Assembly: GCF_001424425.1 (NCBI RefSeq)
Contig: NZ_LMPT01000019.1
Coordinates: 946,583-1,010,582, forward strand
Source: Acidovorax sp. Leaf191
Lineage (GTDB): Bacteria; Pseudomonadota; Gammaproteobacteria; Burkholderiales; Burkholderiaceae_C
Reading direction: 5' to 3'
Length of the DNA: 64,000 nt
Part shown: positions 1 through 8,350 of the stretch, in pieces
How the letters are laid out: every line of letters begins with the position of its first letter
Numbering within the stretch: position 1 is the first letter of the stretch
Position numbers and translations under genes: made by a program
The notes under the pieces: generated by a model
What the model saw: only the letters and a program-made list of their open reading frames with translations
Told to the model about the DNA's origin: nothing
Databases searched by the model: none

Positions 1-2855
1 CTGATGTAGTCGCCCTCATTCTGCAGCGAGCCCACGACCAACTGCATGCCGGGCTCGAGCACCGCGGCAAAGTTGGCATCACCGCGCAGGCGGGCTTTCA
101 CACTCACGGGGCCGGTGTAGCGGCTGGGCAGCTCCACCACCTGGCCGGGGGCGGCCTGCACCGTGTGGGCAATGCCGGTGGCGGCAATGTCGAACACGCA
201 CGCGGCGGCGGTGCTGGGCTGGTGGGCATAGGCCTGCACGCACAGGTCGGTGGCGTCCACAACGTTGACGGTGCCCAGGTCGATCACCCGTTCGGCTTCG
301 TTGTAGTTCGCGGCCAGCAGCGCAAAGGTCAGGTCTTGGTCTTGGTGCGCCGTCCACGTGCTCGCGTTGGAGCTGGAAAGCATCACGCCGACCTGATACG
401 GCTGGCTGGTGACCCAGCGCAGCGCGTTGGCGTCCCAGCCGCCCAGCTGCGCCAGGCTCAGGGCCGTGGTGTCGTCGTCGCTCAGCACCACCAGGGCGTA
501 TTCACGCTGGGCCTGCAACACAACCGGGCTCCACTCCGCCCGCGTGGGCGTGCCGTCCGTCTTGATGGCGGCGGGGAGCAGGCGCGTTTCGGTCAGGATG
601 CGCGCCGTGGGGAAGCCGTTTTCAGCCTCGCGCACCTGCACCAGCGCACCCGTGGTGCCCTTGGCCGTAAACCACAGGTCCACACCGGTGTTGTGCACGG
701 GTGCGTCCAGCATGAAGGTCTGCGCCAGCGGGTCCACGGGCGTGACGCGGAAGTAGATGATTTGCGACATTTCGCGGTCGGTGCGCTCGCCCTGGCCGGT
801 GAACAGGGCAGACGCGGCGCTGCCGCCCGTGCCCCGGAAGTCCACAGCCTTTGTGCCCGCGGGCACGTTGGCGGGGATGGGGAAGGTTCCCGACAGCACG
901 CCCTGTGCGTTCGCCACCAGGGTGCCGCCCGGCAGCGGCTCGGGCACCACGGCCACGCCGTCGAAGGTGACCGACTGCAGGGTTTCACCCGGGCCAAAGT
1001 TCAGATCAAAGCGCACATCGATCTGGCGCAGGTATTCCAGCGGCGATGTGGTCTGGCTGCGCACCTTGGCTTCGTCCATGCCAGTGGTCGATGCAAACCA
1101 GTTGATGGCCACGGACGTGGGCAGGCCCCAGGTGTCGTAAACGTCCGTCCAGCGGTCCACCGCTGGGGTGAGCGTCACAGGGCGGGGCAGCGGGTCGAAC
1201 GCGCTGTATGGGTTGACCAACATGGAACCCGTGCGCGCCAGCTGCGACAGGGCCGCGCGCTGGGCATAGGCCGGGCTCTGGCGCGTCTTGATGGCCGTGC
1301 CGATCTGGTGCACCGTGAAGTTGATTGGCAGGCGCAAGGCGCTGGCCGCGATCAGCGCCGTTTGCGGCTGGCCCGCGTCGCGCATGGCGTTGTTCAGCAT
1401 CGGGTCCGCGAACAGCCCTTTCTTAATGCCCGAGTACCGCCCGGAGATATCCACGGCCAGGCGCAATTCGGCTTGGTCCAGCAGGATGCGCGAGATCATG
1501 GCGCGGTAGTCAGCAATCTCGGACATGGGCACCATCCGCACGCCGTCGAGGGTCACGCGGCGCTGCGCGTCCCAGGTCTGGTACACCGATGCGATGGTGA
1601 GCACGTTGCCGGGCACCTGCGGCGCAATGGGAATCCAGGGGGCGGGCACGCCGCGCACCCAGGCGATATCACCATCGGCCGACAGCGTGAGGCGGTCGAT
1701 GCGGCGCAACGCGAAGTTGTACGACAGCAGCACCGTGGTGCCGGCCACGGCGCCCGTTACGGTGAGGCCGCGCGAGTCCACCGCCGTGGGAGCCACCACC
1801 GCGATGTAGAGGTACGTCACTTGGTAGGTGCTGCCCGGCGCGGGCTCTGCGCCGCCTGCGGCCCAGTCCACCTGGCCTGAGGTCAATTTGAAGTCTGCGG
1901 GCGAGTGGAACACCGTCGCCCCCTGCTGGATGGCTTCGATCTGCTGCACGCTGTTGTCAGGCAGCGGGTCGGCCGCGCCCACAAAGCCACCGTGCACCAC
2001 GTCCACCGTGCGGCGCTTTATGACGCGCACCTGCGGCTCGCCCACCATGGGCCAGCGGTCGAAGTCGATGCGCTGCGCGTCGTTGGTGGCCGACAGATGC
2101 GGCTCGCTGTCGATCCACTGCAGATCGGGCGTCCCGTTGAACACCACGCGCCGGCCGCTGGGTAGCTCCAGGGCGGCGCCGTTGATGCGCGCGGCGCCTT
2201 CGCCCAGGTTGTAGACCTGCTCCCCGGTGGGCAGATCGGCCGCCATGCGCAGCTCCATGCCGCGCACGATGTAGGTGCCGCCCGTGCTGGCCACGTCATA
2301 GGCTTTGATGGCGGTGGTGACGGCGTCGATGTTGGGCGGCGCCTCCTTCGGCCGCACCCAGCCGTCTTCGACCGTCCACACCGGAAAGAACTCGCCGGCC
2401 TGGCCGGAACCCTGCACGCCCCAGGCCAGCTGCACGCGCTCGCGGGCGGCGCCGGGCTCGCGGAAGCCGTCTGTTCCTTGGGCCGGGTTCAACAGCTCGG
2501 GGTCTTCCAGCTCGGTGATGATGTCGCGTACCAGGTACACGCCGACGAATACCACGCCCACAGGGGCGACCACCAGCGCGGCCGGTGGCACGCCGCGCAC
2601 GGCGCCCGCCACGTAGATGGCCCCGCTCTCGCAGGTGGTGGCGCCCGTGTCGTGGTTCACGATGATGCCCGCGCCGCTGATGATGGAGCCCTCTTTCATG
2701 AGGATGCCCGCGATACCCGCAATTCGGGCGTGCAGGGCGCGCTGCGATTCGTTCAGCTCGGCGCTTTGCAGCACGCGGTCCGCGCGGAACAGGTGGCGGT
2801 CGTAGTTCTTGGCCGGGTCAAACCGGTCATAGATTGCGTTTGGATTTGCGGCCAT
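1..2855 (-). CDS. DUF4815-type phage tail protein, 3' end beyond window
   Basis: The frame is open without a stop from the ATG at 2855 to the window edge, giving 951 codons, so the C-terminus lies outside. The N-terminus (MAANPNAIYDRFDPAKNYDR, then HLFRADRVLQSAELNE) matches the start I know for DUF4815 proteins, large virion-associated proteins of tailed phages. Glycine-rich repeats and VVF/TYLYIAVV-type beta segments fit an elongated structural protein. It begins 2 nt after the preceding tail gene and sits where P2 has its tail fibre gene H, so it is probably a baseplate or fibre-network component. The biochemical role is unknown. The family name is from memory and unchecked. Confidence 0.8.
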   Translation of the reverse strand, partial: MAANPNAIYDRFDPAKNYDRHLFRADRVLQSAELNESQRALHARIAGIAGILMKEGSIISGAGIIVNHDTGATTCESGAIYVAGAVRGVPPAALVVAPVGVVFVGVYLVRDIITELEDPELLNPAQGTDGFREPGAARERVQLAWGVQGSGQAGEFFPVWTVEDGWVRPKEAPPNIDAVTTAIKAYDVASTGGTYIVRGMELRMAADLPTGEQVYNLGEGAARINGAALELPSGRRVVFNGTPDLQWIDSEPHLSATNDAQRIDFDRWPMVGEPQVRVIKRRTVDVVHGGFVGAADPLPDNSVQQIEAIQQGATVFHSPADFKLTSGQVDWAAGGAEPAPGSTYQVTYLYIAVVAPTAVDSRGLTVTGAVAGTTVLLSYNFALRRIDRLTLSADGDIAWVRGVPAPWIPIAPQVPGNVLTIASVYQTWDAQRRVTLDGVRMVPMSEIADYRAMISRILLDQAELRLAVDISGRYSGIKKGLFADPMLNNAMRDAGQPQTALIAASALRLPINFTVHQIGTAIKTRQSPAYAQRAALSQLARTGSMLVNPYSAFDPLPRPVTLTPAVDRWTDVYDTWGLPTSVAINWFASTTGMDEAKVRSQTTSPLEYLRQIDVRFDLNFGPGETLQSVTFDGVAVVPEPLPGGTLVANAQGVLSGTFPIPANVPAGTKAVDFRGTGGSAASALFTGQGERTDREMSQIIYFRVTPVDPLAQTFMLDAPVHNTGVDLWFTAKGTTGALVQVREAENGFPTARILTETRLLPAAIKTDGTPTRAEWSPVVLQAQREYALVVLSDDDTTALSLAQLGGWDANALRWVTSQPYQVGVMLSSSNASTWTAHQDQDLTFALLAANYNEAERVIDLGTVNVVDATDLCVQAYAHQPSTAAACVFDIAATGIAHTVQAAPGQVVELPSRYTGPVSVKARLRGDANFAAVLEPGMQLVVGSLQNEGDYI

Positions 2856-2857
2856 GG

Positions 2858-3343
2858 TCAGAAGGGCAGGACGTATTCGAAGGTCTGGCGCACGGCGCCA
2901 TTGCGGGTGAAGGCGGGCACACGCTCCAGGGTGTAGAGGCGGCCGGGCTGGGCGATCTGCGCGGGCGTGAAGTAGCGCTGGCCCGCAGGCAGGCCGGCCA
3001 CGGGCGCGGCGCCGAAGGTGATGCCGATTTCTCGGATGGTTTCGCCGTCCGCGTCCTCGAAGTTGAAGACCACGCGCACGTACAGCCACCGGGTGGGGCC
3101 GGCCACCACCGCGTATTTGCTGCCGCTGGGCAGCTCGATTTCTCCGGCCGGGTTGGGCTCCACGTAGCCCACGAACGTAGCCAGGCGCCGGCCCACCTCG
3201 TCCACCAGGGCGCTGGCGTTGCTGGGCTCGGGCTCGGCCACAGCGTCCCAGGCGGGCAGGCCACGGCCCCAGGCCAAATGCACGGGCTGTGCGGCCATGG
3301 CCATGGCCAGGGCAATGCGCCCATCGTCTTGCAGGGTTGCCAT
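2858..3343 (-). CDS. Tail-module protein of unknown function
   Basis: A 161-aa protein starting MATLQDDGRIALAMAMAAQP and ending TFEYVLPF. Its ATG overlaps the stop of gene I by one base (TGATG), so the two are translationally coupled. It carries beta-rich segments (WLYVRVVFNFED, REIGITFGAAP) and no membrane segment or signal. Its position between gpI and the DUF4815 protein implies a baseplate or fibre-attachment role. I do not recognise the family, and the function is inferred from position only. Confidence 0.75.
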   Translation of the reverse strand: MATLQDDGRIALAMAMAAQPVHLAWGRGLPAWDAVAEPEPSNASALVDEVGRRLATFVGYVEPNPAGEIELPSGSKYAVVAGPTRWLYVRVVFNFEDADGETIREIGITFGAAPVAGLPAGQRYFTPAQIAQPGRLYTLERVPAFTRNGAVRQTFEYVLPF

Positions 3344-4296
3344 CAGTTGCTCTCCGTTGATTTCGATTCGATGAAGACCGGGCGCCAGCGCAGGGCGCCC
3401 CAGGTGCCGGACCATCCCTGCGGTTGCGGCAGGGCTGGCGGCAGTTCGTCCATGGCGTCCGCGGTGCCTGCCGGCTCGGCAGGTGGCGCGCTCCATAGGG
3501 TTACGTCCTGCGTGGCAGTGCCTGGCACGCCGCGTTCGCCCTGCACGCGCACATAGGTCGGCACCTCGCCTCGCATCAGCTCGCCGATGCCGCCGAACTC
3601 ATTGGCCAGCAGGCGCGAGTCCAGGCGCCAGCAGTCGAGCACCGCTTTGTCATTGCGGGTGAGCTTGGCGACGTAGGCGGCGGTGGCGGTTGCCAGCGGC
3701 TGGCCCGCGGTGCTGGTGGTGGTGCCGGTATGGCGGATGCCGAAGCTGGCCTTTACCGGCTCGCCGGTTTCCACGCTGACCCACACGCCCGAAGATCCAT
3801 CAAGCTGCGCGGTTTCCAGCGGCTGGCCGCCGTCCAGGCGTAGCGGCCGGCGGTCATGGCCCCAAAACACGCGCCAGAAGCGCACGTGCACTGGCACGGA
3901 CTCGCGCACCACGTGGGCAATCCGCGCAATCTCGGCTGCGGTGGCGGGGCGGCCGAGGTTGATGTGCAGCAGCGCGCCGCGTTCGTCCACCCGCGCGTCG
4001 GGAAAACCGACCCAGCCCAGCACGCGGTGCACGCTGGCCGCGGTGCCGCGCTCGAAAAGCCAGGGTTTGCCGGCGGCCATCAGCGCATCGACCGATGCAA
4101 AGTAGCGCGCGAAGGGGGAGAGGCCCCACTCTGCGGCCAGCCAGGGCGCGAACGCATCGGGCGTGCCAGTGCTGGGCGACCCGATCGCGGCGGCCAGGGC
4201 GTCCCACTGGGGGGCGCTTTGGTCAATGGCGCGTTCCAGCGGCGTGGCCTGCGGGGGTAGCAGGTGCCGGCGCGACGGGGGGGCGGTGGTGGTCAC
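3343..4296 (-). CDS. I: P2 gpI-like baseplate protein, extended
   Basis: A 317-aa member of the phage tail protein I family, a baseplate wedge component. The first roughly 150 residues hold the family core (QWDALAAAI, LAAEWGLSPFARY, LGWVGFPDARVDE, RESVPVHVRFWRVFW). P2 gpI is only about 176 aa, so this protein has a C-terminal extension of about 150 residues (GVWVSVETGEPVKASFGIRH onward) that may dock the neighbouring unusual tail proteins. Its ATG overlaps the J stop as ATGA, keeping the V-W-J-I block tightly coupled. Confidence 0.88.
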   Translation of the reverse strand: MTTTAPPSRRHLLPPQATPLERAIDQSAPQWDALAAAIGSPSTGTPDAFAPWLAAEWGLSPFARYFASVDALMAAGKPWLFERGTAASVHRVLGWVGFPDARVDERGALLHINLGRPATAAEIARIAHVVRESVPVHVRFWRVFWGHDRRPLRLDGGQPLETAQLDGSSGVWVSVETGEPVKASFGIRHTGTTTSTAGQPLATATAAYVAKLTRNDKAVLDCWRLDSRLLANEFGGIGELMRGEVPTYVRVQGERGVPGTATQDVTLWSAPPAEPAGTADAMDELPPALPQPQGWSGTWGALRWRPVFIESKSTESN

Positions 4297-5138
4297 TGCA
4301 TGCCCTCATCAATCAGCAGTAGGGCGCCCAGCACGGGGTATTCATCGTCCGCCATGGGGGTGATGTCTGCCGGTGCGGACGGGTCCGGGTAGCGCACGGC
4401 CACGACGCCTTCCACATGCAGGCGCGTGGTCACCCAGCTGCGCGATACGGCGCGGCCCAGGCGCGCATAGCTGGCCAGGGCGGCGGGCAGGGCGGCCTGC
4501 AGCTGCGCCAGCAGGGTGGTGGGTGCGCCGGCCTCGCGCACCAGGCCTGCCGTGATGTTGATAGCCCGTGGCCGGGCGAGCGACACGGACACGGGCACAC
4601 CCAGGGGGCGGGCGTCGTCGGCGTTCAGCGCGGCGAGCACGGCGGCCTGTGTGGCATCCGCCGTGCTGGTGTCGTGCAGCCACAGTTGAACGCGGACGGA
4701 ACCCGGCCAGGGTTGTGTGGCGATGGCATCGCGCACGTTCTGCGATGCGGTCATGGCCGTGAGTTCGTAGTGTTCTCTGGTGCCGTTGCCGGCCAGAGCG
4801 CGAATACGCAGCTGGATGCGCACCCGGTAGCGGGCATCCGCCTCGCCCAGCAGGCGGGGCACGCCGTAGAAGGCGCCCTTGTGGTCGAGGTCGGCGCCTG
4901 TGGCGAAGGCGAGCAGGTAGGCGCGGGCCGCGTCGTTCACGCGCTGGCGGTACAGCAGCTCGCGGTAGGCATGGGCCTGCAGCAGCTTGGCAAGCGGCTC
5001 GGACTCCAGCGCGACGACTTCAGCGGCGGCCGGGTAGCGCACCAGCAGTTCGTCGCGGTGGGCTTCGTAGATGGTTTCAAAGTCCAGCGGTTCCACCACG
5101 GTGGGCGCCGGCAGCTTGTTCAGGTCGGGAATTGTCAT
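4293..5138 (-). CDS. J: P2 gpJ-like baseplate assembly protein
   Basis: A 281-aa protein of the gpJ (baseplate_J) family. It starts MTIPDLNKLPAPTVVEPLDF and shows the family features FETIYEAHRDELL, LLYRQRVNDAARAYLLAFATGADLD and a central ALAGNGTREHYE segment. The chosen ATG overlaps the stop of W as ATGA; longer readings would run into W. It acts in the baseplate wedge with W and I. Length and order match P2. Confidence 0.92.
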   Translation of the reverse strand: MTIPDLNKLPAPTVVEPLDFETIYEAHRDELLVRYPAAAEVVALESEPLAKLLQAHAYRELLYRQRVNDAARAYLLAFATGADLDHKGAFYGVPRLLGEADARYRVRIQLRIRALAGNGTREHYELTAMTASQNVRDAIATQPWPGSVRVQLWLHDTSTADATQAAVLAALNADDARPLGVPVSVSLARPRAINITAGLVREAGAPTTLLAQLQAALPAALASYARLGRAVSRSWVTTRLHVEGVVAVRYPDPSAPADITPMADDEYPVLGALLLIDEGMQ

Positions 5139-5497
5139 GCAGCACCGCCACGGCGTCCGGTCACAGTGAGCTGCAGGGACAGCGGCTGCTGGCGGCGGTA
5201 TTCGTTCAGGTGGGTGCCTTCCAGCGTCAGCTGCAGGCGGCCCGGTTTGTCGGCCTCGCGCGCCACGAGGATGCGCGACAGGCGCATGCGCGGCTCCCAG
5301 CGCATCAGGGCGCTTGCGATGGCAGAAAACAGGCGTATCTGCGTGGTCTGCGTATCTGGATGGTCGATCAGCTCGGGCACCAGGGAGCCGTAGTCCCGGC
5401 GCATGACGCGTGAGCCGATAGGCGTGGTGAGGATGTCGCCCACGGACTGGCGCAGGTGCTCCAGGCCGGTGATGGAGTGGCCGGTGTAGCGGTTCAT
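5135..5497 (-). CDS. W: P2 gpW / T4 gp25-like baseplate wedge protein
   Basis: A 120-aa protein of the gp25-like/GPW family: MNRYTGHSITGLEHLRQSVG, then ILTTPIGSRVMRRDYGSLVPELID, the classic core. It contributes to the inner baseplate. It overlaps V at the start and J at the end by 4 nt each, so the operon is tightly packed. Confidence 0.93.
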   Translation of the reverse strand: MNRYTGHSITGLEHLRQSVGDILTTPIGSRVMRRDYGSLVPELIDHPDTQTTQIRLFSAIASALMRWEPRMRLSRILVAREADKPGRLQLTLEGTHLNEYRRQQPLSLQLTVTGRRGGAA

Positions 5498-6090
5498 TTG
5501 GGGCCTTCGGTGTCGTCATCGCCCTGCTTGACGCCGCCGTGCACGTGCTTGCGCAGGCTGATGCCGCCCGCCAGGACGTCCGGCGAGCCGGTGGCGCCCT
5601 CAGCGTCGATCACCAGAGATCCGCCACCGGCAGACAGGACGATGCGATCCCGGCGTAGCTCTATGAAGGCTTGGCCCACGCGCAGGGTGATGCCTTGTTC
5701 GCAGGTGATGGTGAGCATTCCGGCGCCCGCGTCGTGCTCCATGCCTTCGGTTTCGCTCCAGTCGAGGCGGTAGGCGTTGGGGTTCTCGCTGCCCTGCGGC
5801 GCCCTGTCGCTGTAGACACCGGGCAGCACTACGGCGTTGAGCAGGTCGCCGCCGGGCGCCATCACCATGCACTGCTCGCCGACCTTCGGCGGCCACCACT
5901 GGCGGCGAGACGGACCGCCCGCGCTGCCGCTGGTCCAGGGTAGCCAGTCGGTGAGCAATTCACCGCTGCGCACGCGGCAGCGTGCGGGCTTGCCGTGGCG
6001 CACTTCGGCCACGGTTCCCGCGCGCAAGATGTTCTCTAAGCGGCGGCCAATTTCGAGGGGTGATTCAGATTGAGCAACGGGCCGTTCCAT
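5494..6090 (-). CDS. V: P2 gpV-like tail spike / baseplate assembly protein
   Basis: A 198-aa protein of the gpV family that forms the trimeric membrane-piercing spike. An OB-like N-terminal domain (AEVRHGKPARCRVRSGELLT, DWLPW) precedes a beta-helical stalk (GITLRVGQAFIELRRDRIVLS). The C-terminus carries HVHGG, fitting the His-x-His iron-binding tip known from P2 gpV. The start MERPVAQSE at 6090 is chosen because the usual V N-terminus begins here; an in-frame ATG at 6126 is possible. A 90-nt gap upstream holds a late-promoter-like dyad. Confidence 0.9.
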   Translation of the reverse strand: MERPVAQSESPLEIGRRLENILRAGTVAEVRHGKPARCRVRSGELLTDWLPWTSGSAGGPSRRQWWPPKVGEQCMVMAPGGDLLNAVVLPGVYSDRAPQGSENPNAYRLDWSETEGMEHDAGAGMLTITCEQGITLRVGQAFIELRRDRIVLSAGGGSLVIDAEGATGSPDVLAGGISLRKHVHGGVKQGDDDTEGPK

Positions 6091-6137
6091 GCAATCGATG
6101 GTGCCCGCGTGCGCGCGAAAACGCACCCGATTGCGCC

Positions 6138-6156
6138 TGTGTGCACCCCGTGCACA
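6138..6156 (-). promoter_or_regulatory. Candidate late-activator (Ogr-type) dyad upstream of V
   Basis: TGT-N13-ACA with inner symmetry TGTGCA/TGCACA, lying in the S-V gap where P2 has its V late promoter. The same TGT-N13-ACATGCAG layout occurs at 12,113-12,131. P2 Ogr sites are described as TGT-N12-ACA centred near -55. The role is inferred. Confidence 0.5.
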
Positions 6157-6180
6157 TGCAGCTGTGTCGCAGGTGTGGCG

Positions 6181-6648
6181 CTACCGGGAAAGGTGCGACA
6201 GCACCAGTTCCTGAATCCGCGCCATCTGGGCTTCGGTGATGCCCAGCAGGGGCCGCGCTGGGTAGCGGTATGTCGGCCCGCCTGGCTTCACGCGGTCTTC
6301 CAGCCCGAAGTGGTGGACACGGGCGATGCGGTCAGCTCGGCCCACGAACTGAAGCACCGCTTCGTCGGTCAGGCCCTGTGCCTTGAGGTGCTTTGCGGCG
6401 CGCAGCTTCTGGAACATTGGCGCAGACTTCTTTGCATTGCGACGAACGGCGCCGCGCTGTTCGCGCAGGGCATTGGGCTTGCGGGGTTCCCACGGTGTGC
6501 CGTCCGGAGCCTGCTGCGCGCGCATGGTGGCCACATTGCCCGCGCGCAGGTCGCGCGCCACCTCGCGCGCCAGGCCCCGGCGCTCGGCTTCGGTGAGTTT
6601 GGCCAGCAGTGGAGAAAGCCACGCTTCCAAGCGCTGCAGATCGTCCAT
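6181..6648 (-). CDS. S: P2 gpS-like tail completion protein
   Basis: A 155-aa phage virion morphogenesis family protein (MDDLQRLEAWLSPLLAKL, then DGTPWEPRKPNALREQRG, AVLQFVGRADRIARVHHFG, YPARPLLGIT). Family members finish the tail so that it can join the head. It starts 3 nt after the stop of R and has the normal length. Confidence 0.9.
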   Translation of the reverse strand: MDDLQRLEAWLSPLLAKLTEAERRGLAREVARDLRAGNVATMRAQQAPDGTPWEPRKPNALREQRGAVRRNAKKSAPMFQKLRAAKHLKAQGLTDEAVLQFVGRADRIARVHHFGLEDRVKPGGPTYRYPARPLLGITEAQMARIQELVLSHLSR

Positions 6649-6651
6649 GGC

Positions 6652-7146
6652 TTAACGGGGGTCGTGGTCCCACTGGGCCAGCAGCTCGCCGTGCATCCAC
6701 AGTGTCCAGTGCTCTGGCTTATCGATGTGGACCGGGTGCGGCGGCTCGGCCACGTGATGCAGCTCCACGGCGCCGGCCGGCGCCCCGGCGCGCGGGCGCA
6801 CCAGCACGCGTTCGGTCAGGTCGATTTCAAAGCCGATGTCGGTGGTGATGTCGGTCAGAAACTCGACGTTGAACCGCAGGGCCTTTTCTCGCTTGTCGGG
6901 GTTGTCCAGCAGCTCGGGCTGGTTGCGGGAAATCCACTCCAGCATCGGCACCACCAGCGCATCGGCGTGGCCGGCGTAGCCCAGCGCCACCACCTGCAGG
7001 GTGTAGGCGTACTCAAACGACAGCGTGCCGGTGCCCGTGGTGATGATGCGGCCCGCGTTGATGAACAACGTCAGGTTCTCGGGGTTCTGCGCGAACCAGG
7101 GCACTGCGGCCGTGAGCTGGTCGCGCAGGCTACTGGGCTTGAGCAT
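6652..7146 (-). CDS. R: P2 gpR-like tail completion protein
   Basis: A 164-aa tail completion protein (MLKPSSLRDQLTAAVPWFAQ at the start; YTLQVVALGYAGHADALVVP and AGAVELHHVAEPPHPVHIDK later), matching P2 gpR. The first 17 nt overlap the end of the Rz gene, and S follows after 3 nt. Together with S it caps the tail before head joining. Confidence 0.9.
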   Translation of the reverse strand: MLKPSSLRDQLTAAVPWFAQNPENLTLFINAGRIITTGTGTLSFEYAYTLQVVALGYAGHADALVVPMLEWISRNQPELLDNPDKREKALRFNVEFLTDITTDIGFEIDLTERVLVRPRAGAPAGAVELHHVAEPPHPVHIDKPEHWTLWMHGELLAQWDHDPR

Positions 7147-7669
7147 CGGGCGTGCCTTCCAACAGCTGCCGGTCGGCGTCGATGACGGAGCGCAGCAGGA
7201 CTACTTCGGCGTCTCGCTTGTCAACAACCGCTCTGAGTTCTCCGACCACTTGGACGCCTTCGACAATGTGGCGGTCGAGGGTTTCAAGTCGATCCGCAAG
7301 ACCGCGGCGGGCAGCGTCGTCGGCTTGGGCTTGCGCGCGATAGGTGGCGGCTCGGCGCTCGGCATCGACGCGCAGCCGCTCAGCGCGAGACAGATCGAGG
7401 CGCAGAGCATCGTCGCGCGCCGGCTGGCCTTGGGTGAAAACATCGGATGCCTCCAGGGTGTGGGTTGCGTGGGTGGACTCATTCGTGGCGGTGGCGCGTT
7501 CATCGGTGAGCACAGCGTCCGTGCGCGCTTTGGATGCGCGGGCGGTGCTGGCGATCAGATCGCGGTGGGCCAGTTGCTCGGAGTGCAGGCGAAAGGTTTG
7601 CGCGATCAACAGTGCGCCCAGCGCCAGTGCGCCGGCCTGCCAGGCGTAGGCTTTGATGGTGCTCAGCAT
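7130..7669 (-). CDS. Rz-like i-spanin (P2 LysB-type)
   Basis: A 179-aa protein with an N-terminal membrane anchor (MLSTIKAYAWQAGALALGAL) followed by a long charged alpha-helical region rich in Arg, Asp and Ala (RDDALRLDLSRAERLRVDAE). This is the layout of inner-membrane spanins that span the periplasm. The start at 7669 is one base after the stop of the preceding small gene. A nested lipoprotein frame (Rz1) lies inside. It works at the last lysis step, fusing the inner and outer membranes. Confidence 0.83.
   Translation of the reverse strand: MLSTIKAYAWQAGALALGALLIAQTFRLHSEQLAHRDLIASTARASKARTDAVLTDERATATNESTHATHTLEASDVFTQGQPARDDALRLDLSRAERLRVDAERRAATYRAQAQADDAARRGLADRLETLDRHIVEGVQVVGELRAVVDKRDAEVVLLRSVIDADRQLLEGTPDAQAQ
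7201..7443 (-). CDS. Rz1-like outer-membrane lipoprotein nested in Rz
   Basis: An 80-aa frame wholly inside the Rz gene in another phase. The N-terminus has a basic start (FSPKASRRATM), a hydrophobic stretch and a lipobox LSGC (Cys 24), followed by a Pro-rich mature part (SAEPPPIARKPKPTTLP). This is the classic o-spanin form. The start at 7443 keeps the basic n-region; an internal ATG at 7410 is the alternative. Confidence 0.75.
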   Translation of the reverse strand: MFSPKASRRATMLCASICLALSGCASMPSAEPPPIARKPKPTTLPAAVLRIDLKPSTATLSKASKWSENSERLLTSETPK

Positions 7670-7670
7670 G

Positions 7671-7790
7671 TCAGCAGATCCCGTGCGGATGGCCACCGCA
7701 AAACGTGATGTAGGCAGTGGCCAGGGCCGCCGCAGCGAGCAGCACCAGCACCAGCGCGGTGATGGCCAGAGCTTTGAGAGCTTTTTTCAT
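7671..7790 (-). CDS. Small single-pass membrane protein of the lysis cassette
   Basis: A 39-aa protein, MKKALKALAITALVLVLLAA then AALATAYITFCGGHPHGIC, with one hydrophobic helix (residues about 8-30). Its ATG overlaps the endolysin stop as ATGA, and its stop is followed after one base by the Rz start. It may be a second holin or antiholin, or a small export-type peptide. Coupling on both sides supports a real gene; the function is unproven. Confidence 0.65.
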   Translation of the reverse strand: MKKALKALAITALVLVLLAAAALATAYITFCGGHPHGIC

Positions 7791-8350
7791 TGCAGCGCCA
7801 TGCAGTCCGCATGCCTCTTTTGTTGGCGGGTCCACACGCCCTTGCAGCCCTGCGGCCCCCAGTTCTCGCGCAGGCGGCAGTCTCGCCCGGCCTGAAAACG
7901 CCACTGCAGCAGCGCGTGGCAGGCGCCCACGTAGTCCCCCCGAAGCAGCCAGGTGCGCGGCGACTGCGGCTTGCGCCAATTGCCGCTGCCGAACTGGCCG
8001 ACCCAGTCTTGATACAGGTCGAACTCGCCGGGATACAGGAGCACGTCCGGCAGACTGGCCTTGAACCGCAATTCATCGGCGCTGTGCAGGTTGCGCGCCA
8101 ACTGCTCGGCCAGCTGGCGGGTGATGGGCGTGTCGGAAAGACTGACTCGCGTTCCGTCTTCGTAGCGTGTGGAACCGTGGCCGATGGTGGGCACGTCGCC
8201 GGCCGTGGGCACGTAGGGGTGGTGCACCACCGCGCCATCGGCCCGCACGCTGGTGGGGCCGTCGCCCTCGCTGGCCTTCCATGTGGCGAAGCCCGCGGCA
8301 GACAGTGACAGTAGCGCGACGGCGATACGCTGGCGTGTGCTGCCGCTCAT
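7787..8350 (-). CDS. GH24-family phage endolysin, probable SAR type
   Basis: A 187-aa lysozyme of the T4/P21 type that cleaves peptidoglycan. Residues about 8-24 (RIAVALLSLSAAGFATW) form a weakly hydrophobic Ala/Ser/Gly-rich signal-anchor-release segment. It is followed by the catalytic Glu in KASEGDG and by the AGDVPTIGHGST motif, which supplies the Asp and Thr. Several Cys sit near the C-terminus. The start is at 8350, overlapping the holin stop by 4 nt. It occupies the place of P2 gene K. Confidence 0.87.
   Translation of the reverse strand: MSGSTRQRIAVALLSLSAAGFATWKASEGDGPTSVRADGAVVHHPYVPTAGDVPTIGHGSTRYEDGTRVSLSDTPITRQLAEQLARNLHSADELRFKASLPDVLLYPGEFDLYQDWVGQFGSGNWRKPQSPRTWLLRGDYVGACHALLQWRFQAGRDCRLRENWGPQGCKGVWTRQQKRHADCMALQ

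Noticed and set aside
165..1880. 571-codon open frame on the plus strand
   Set aside because: Antisense to the DUF4815 tail gene. Composition is that of a GC-rich shadow frame (runs of Arg, Gly, His, Gln), with no recognisable domain.
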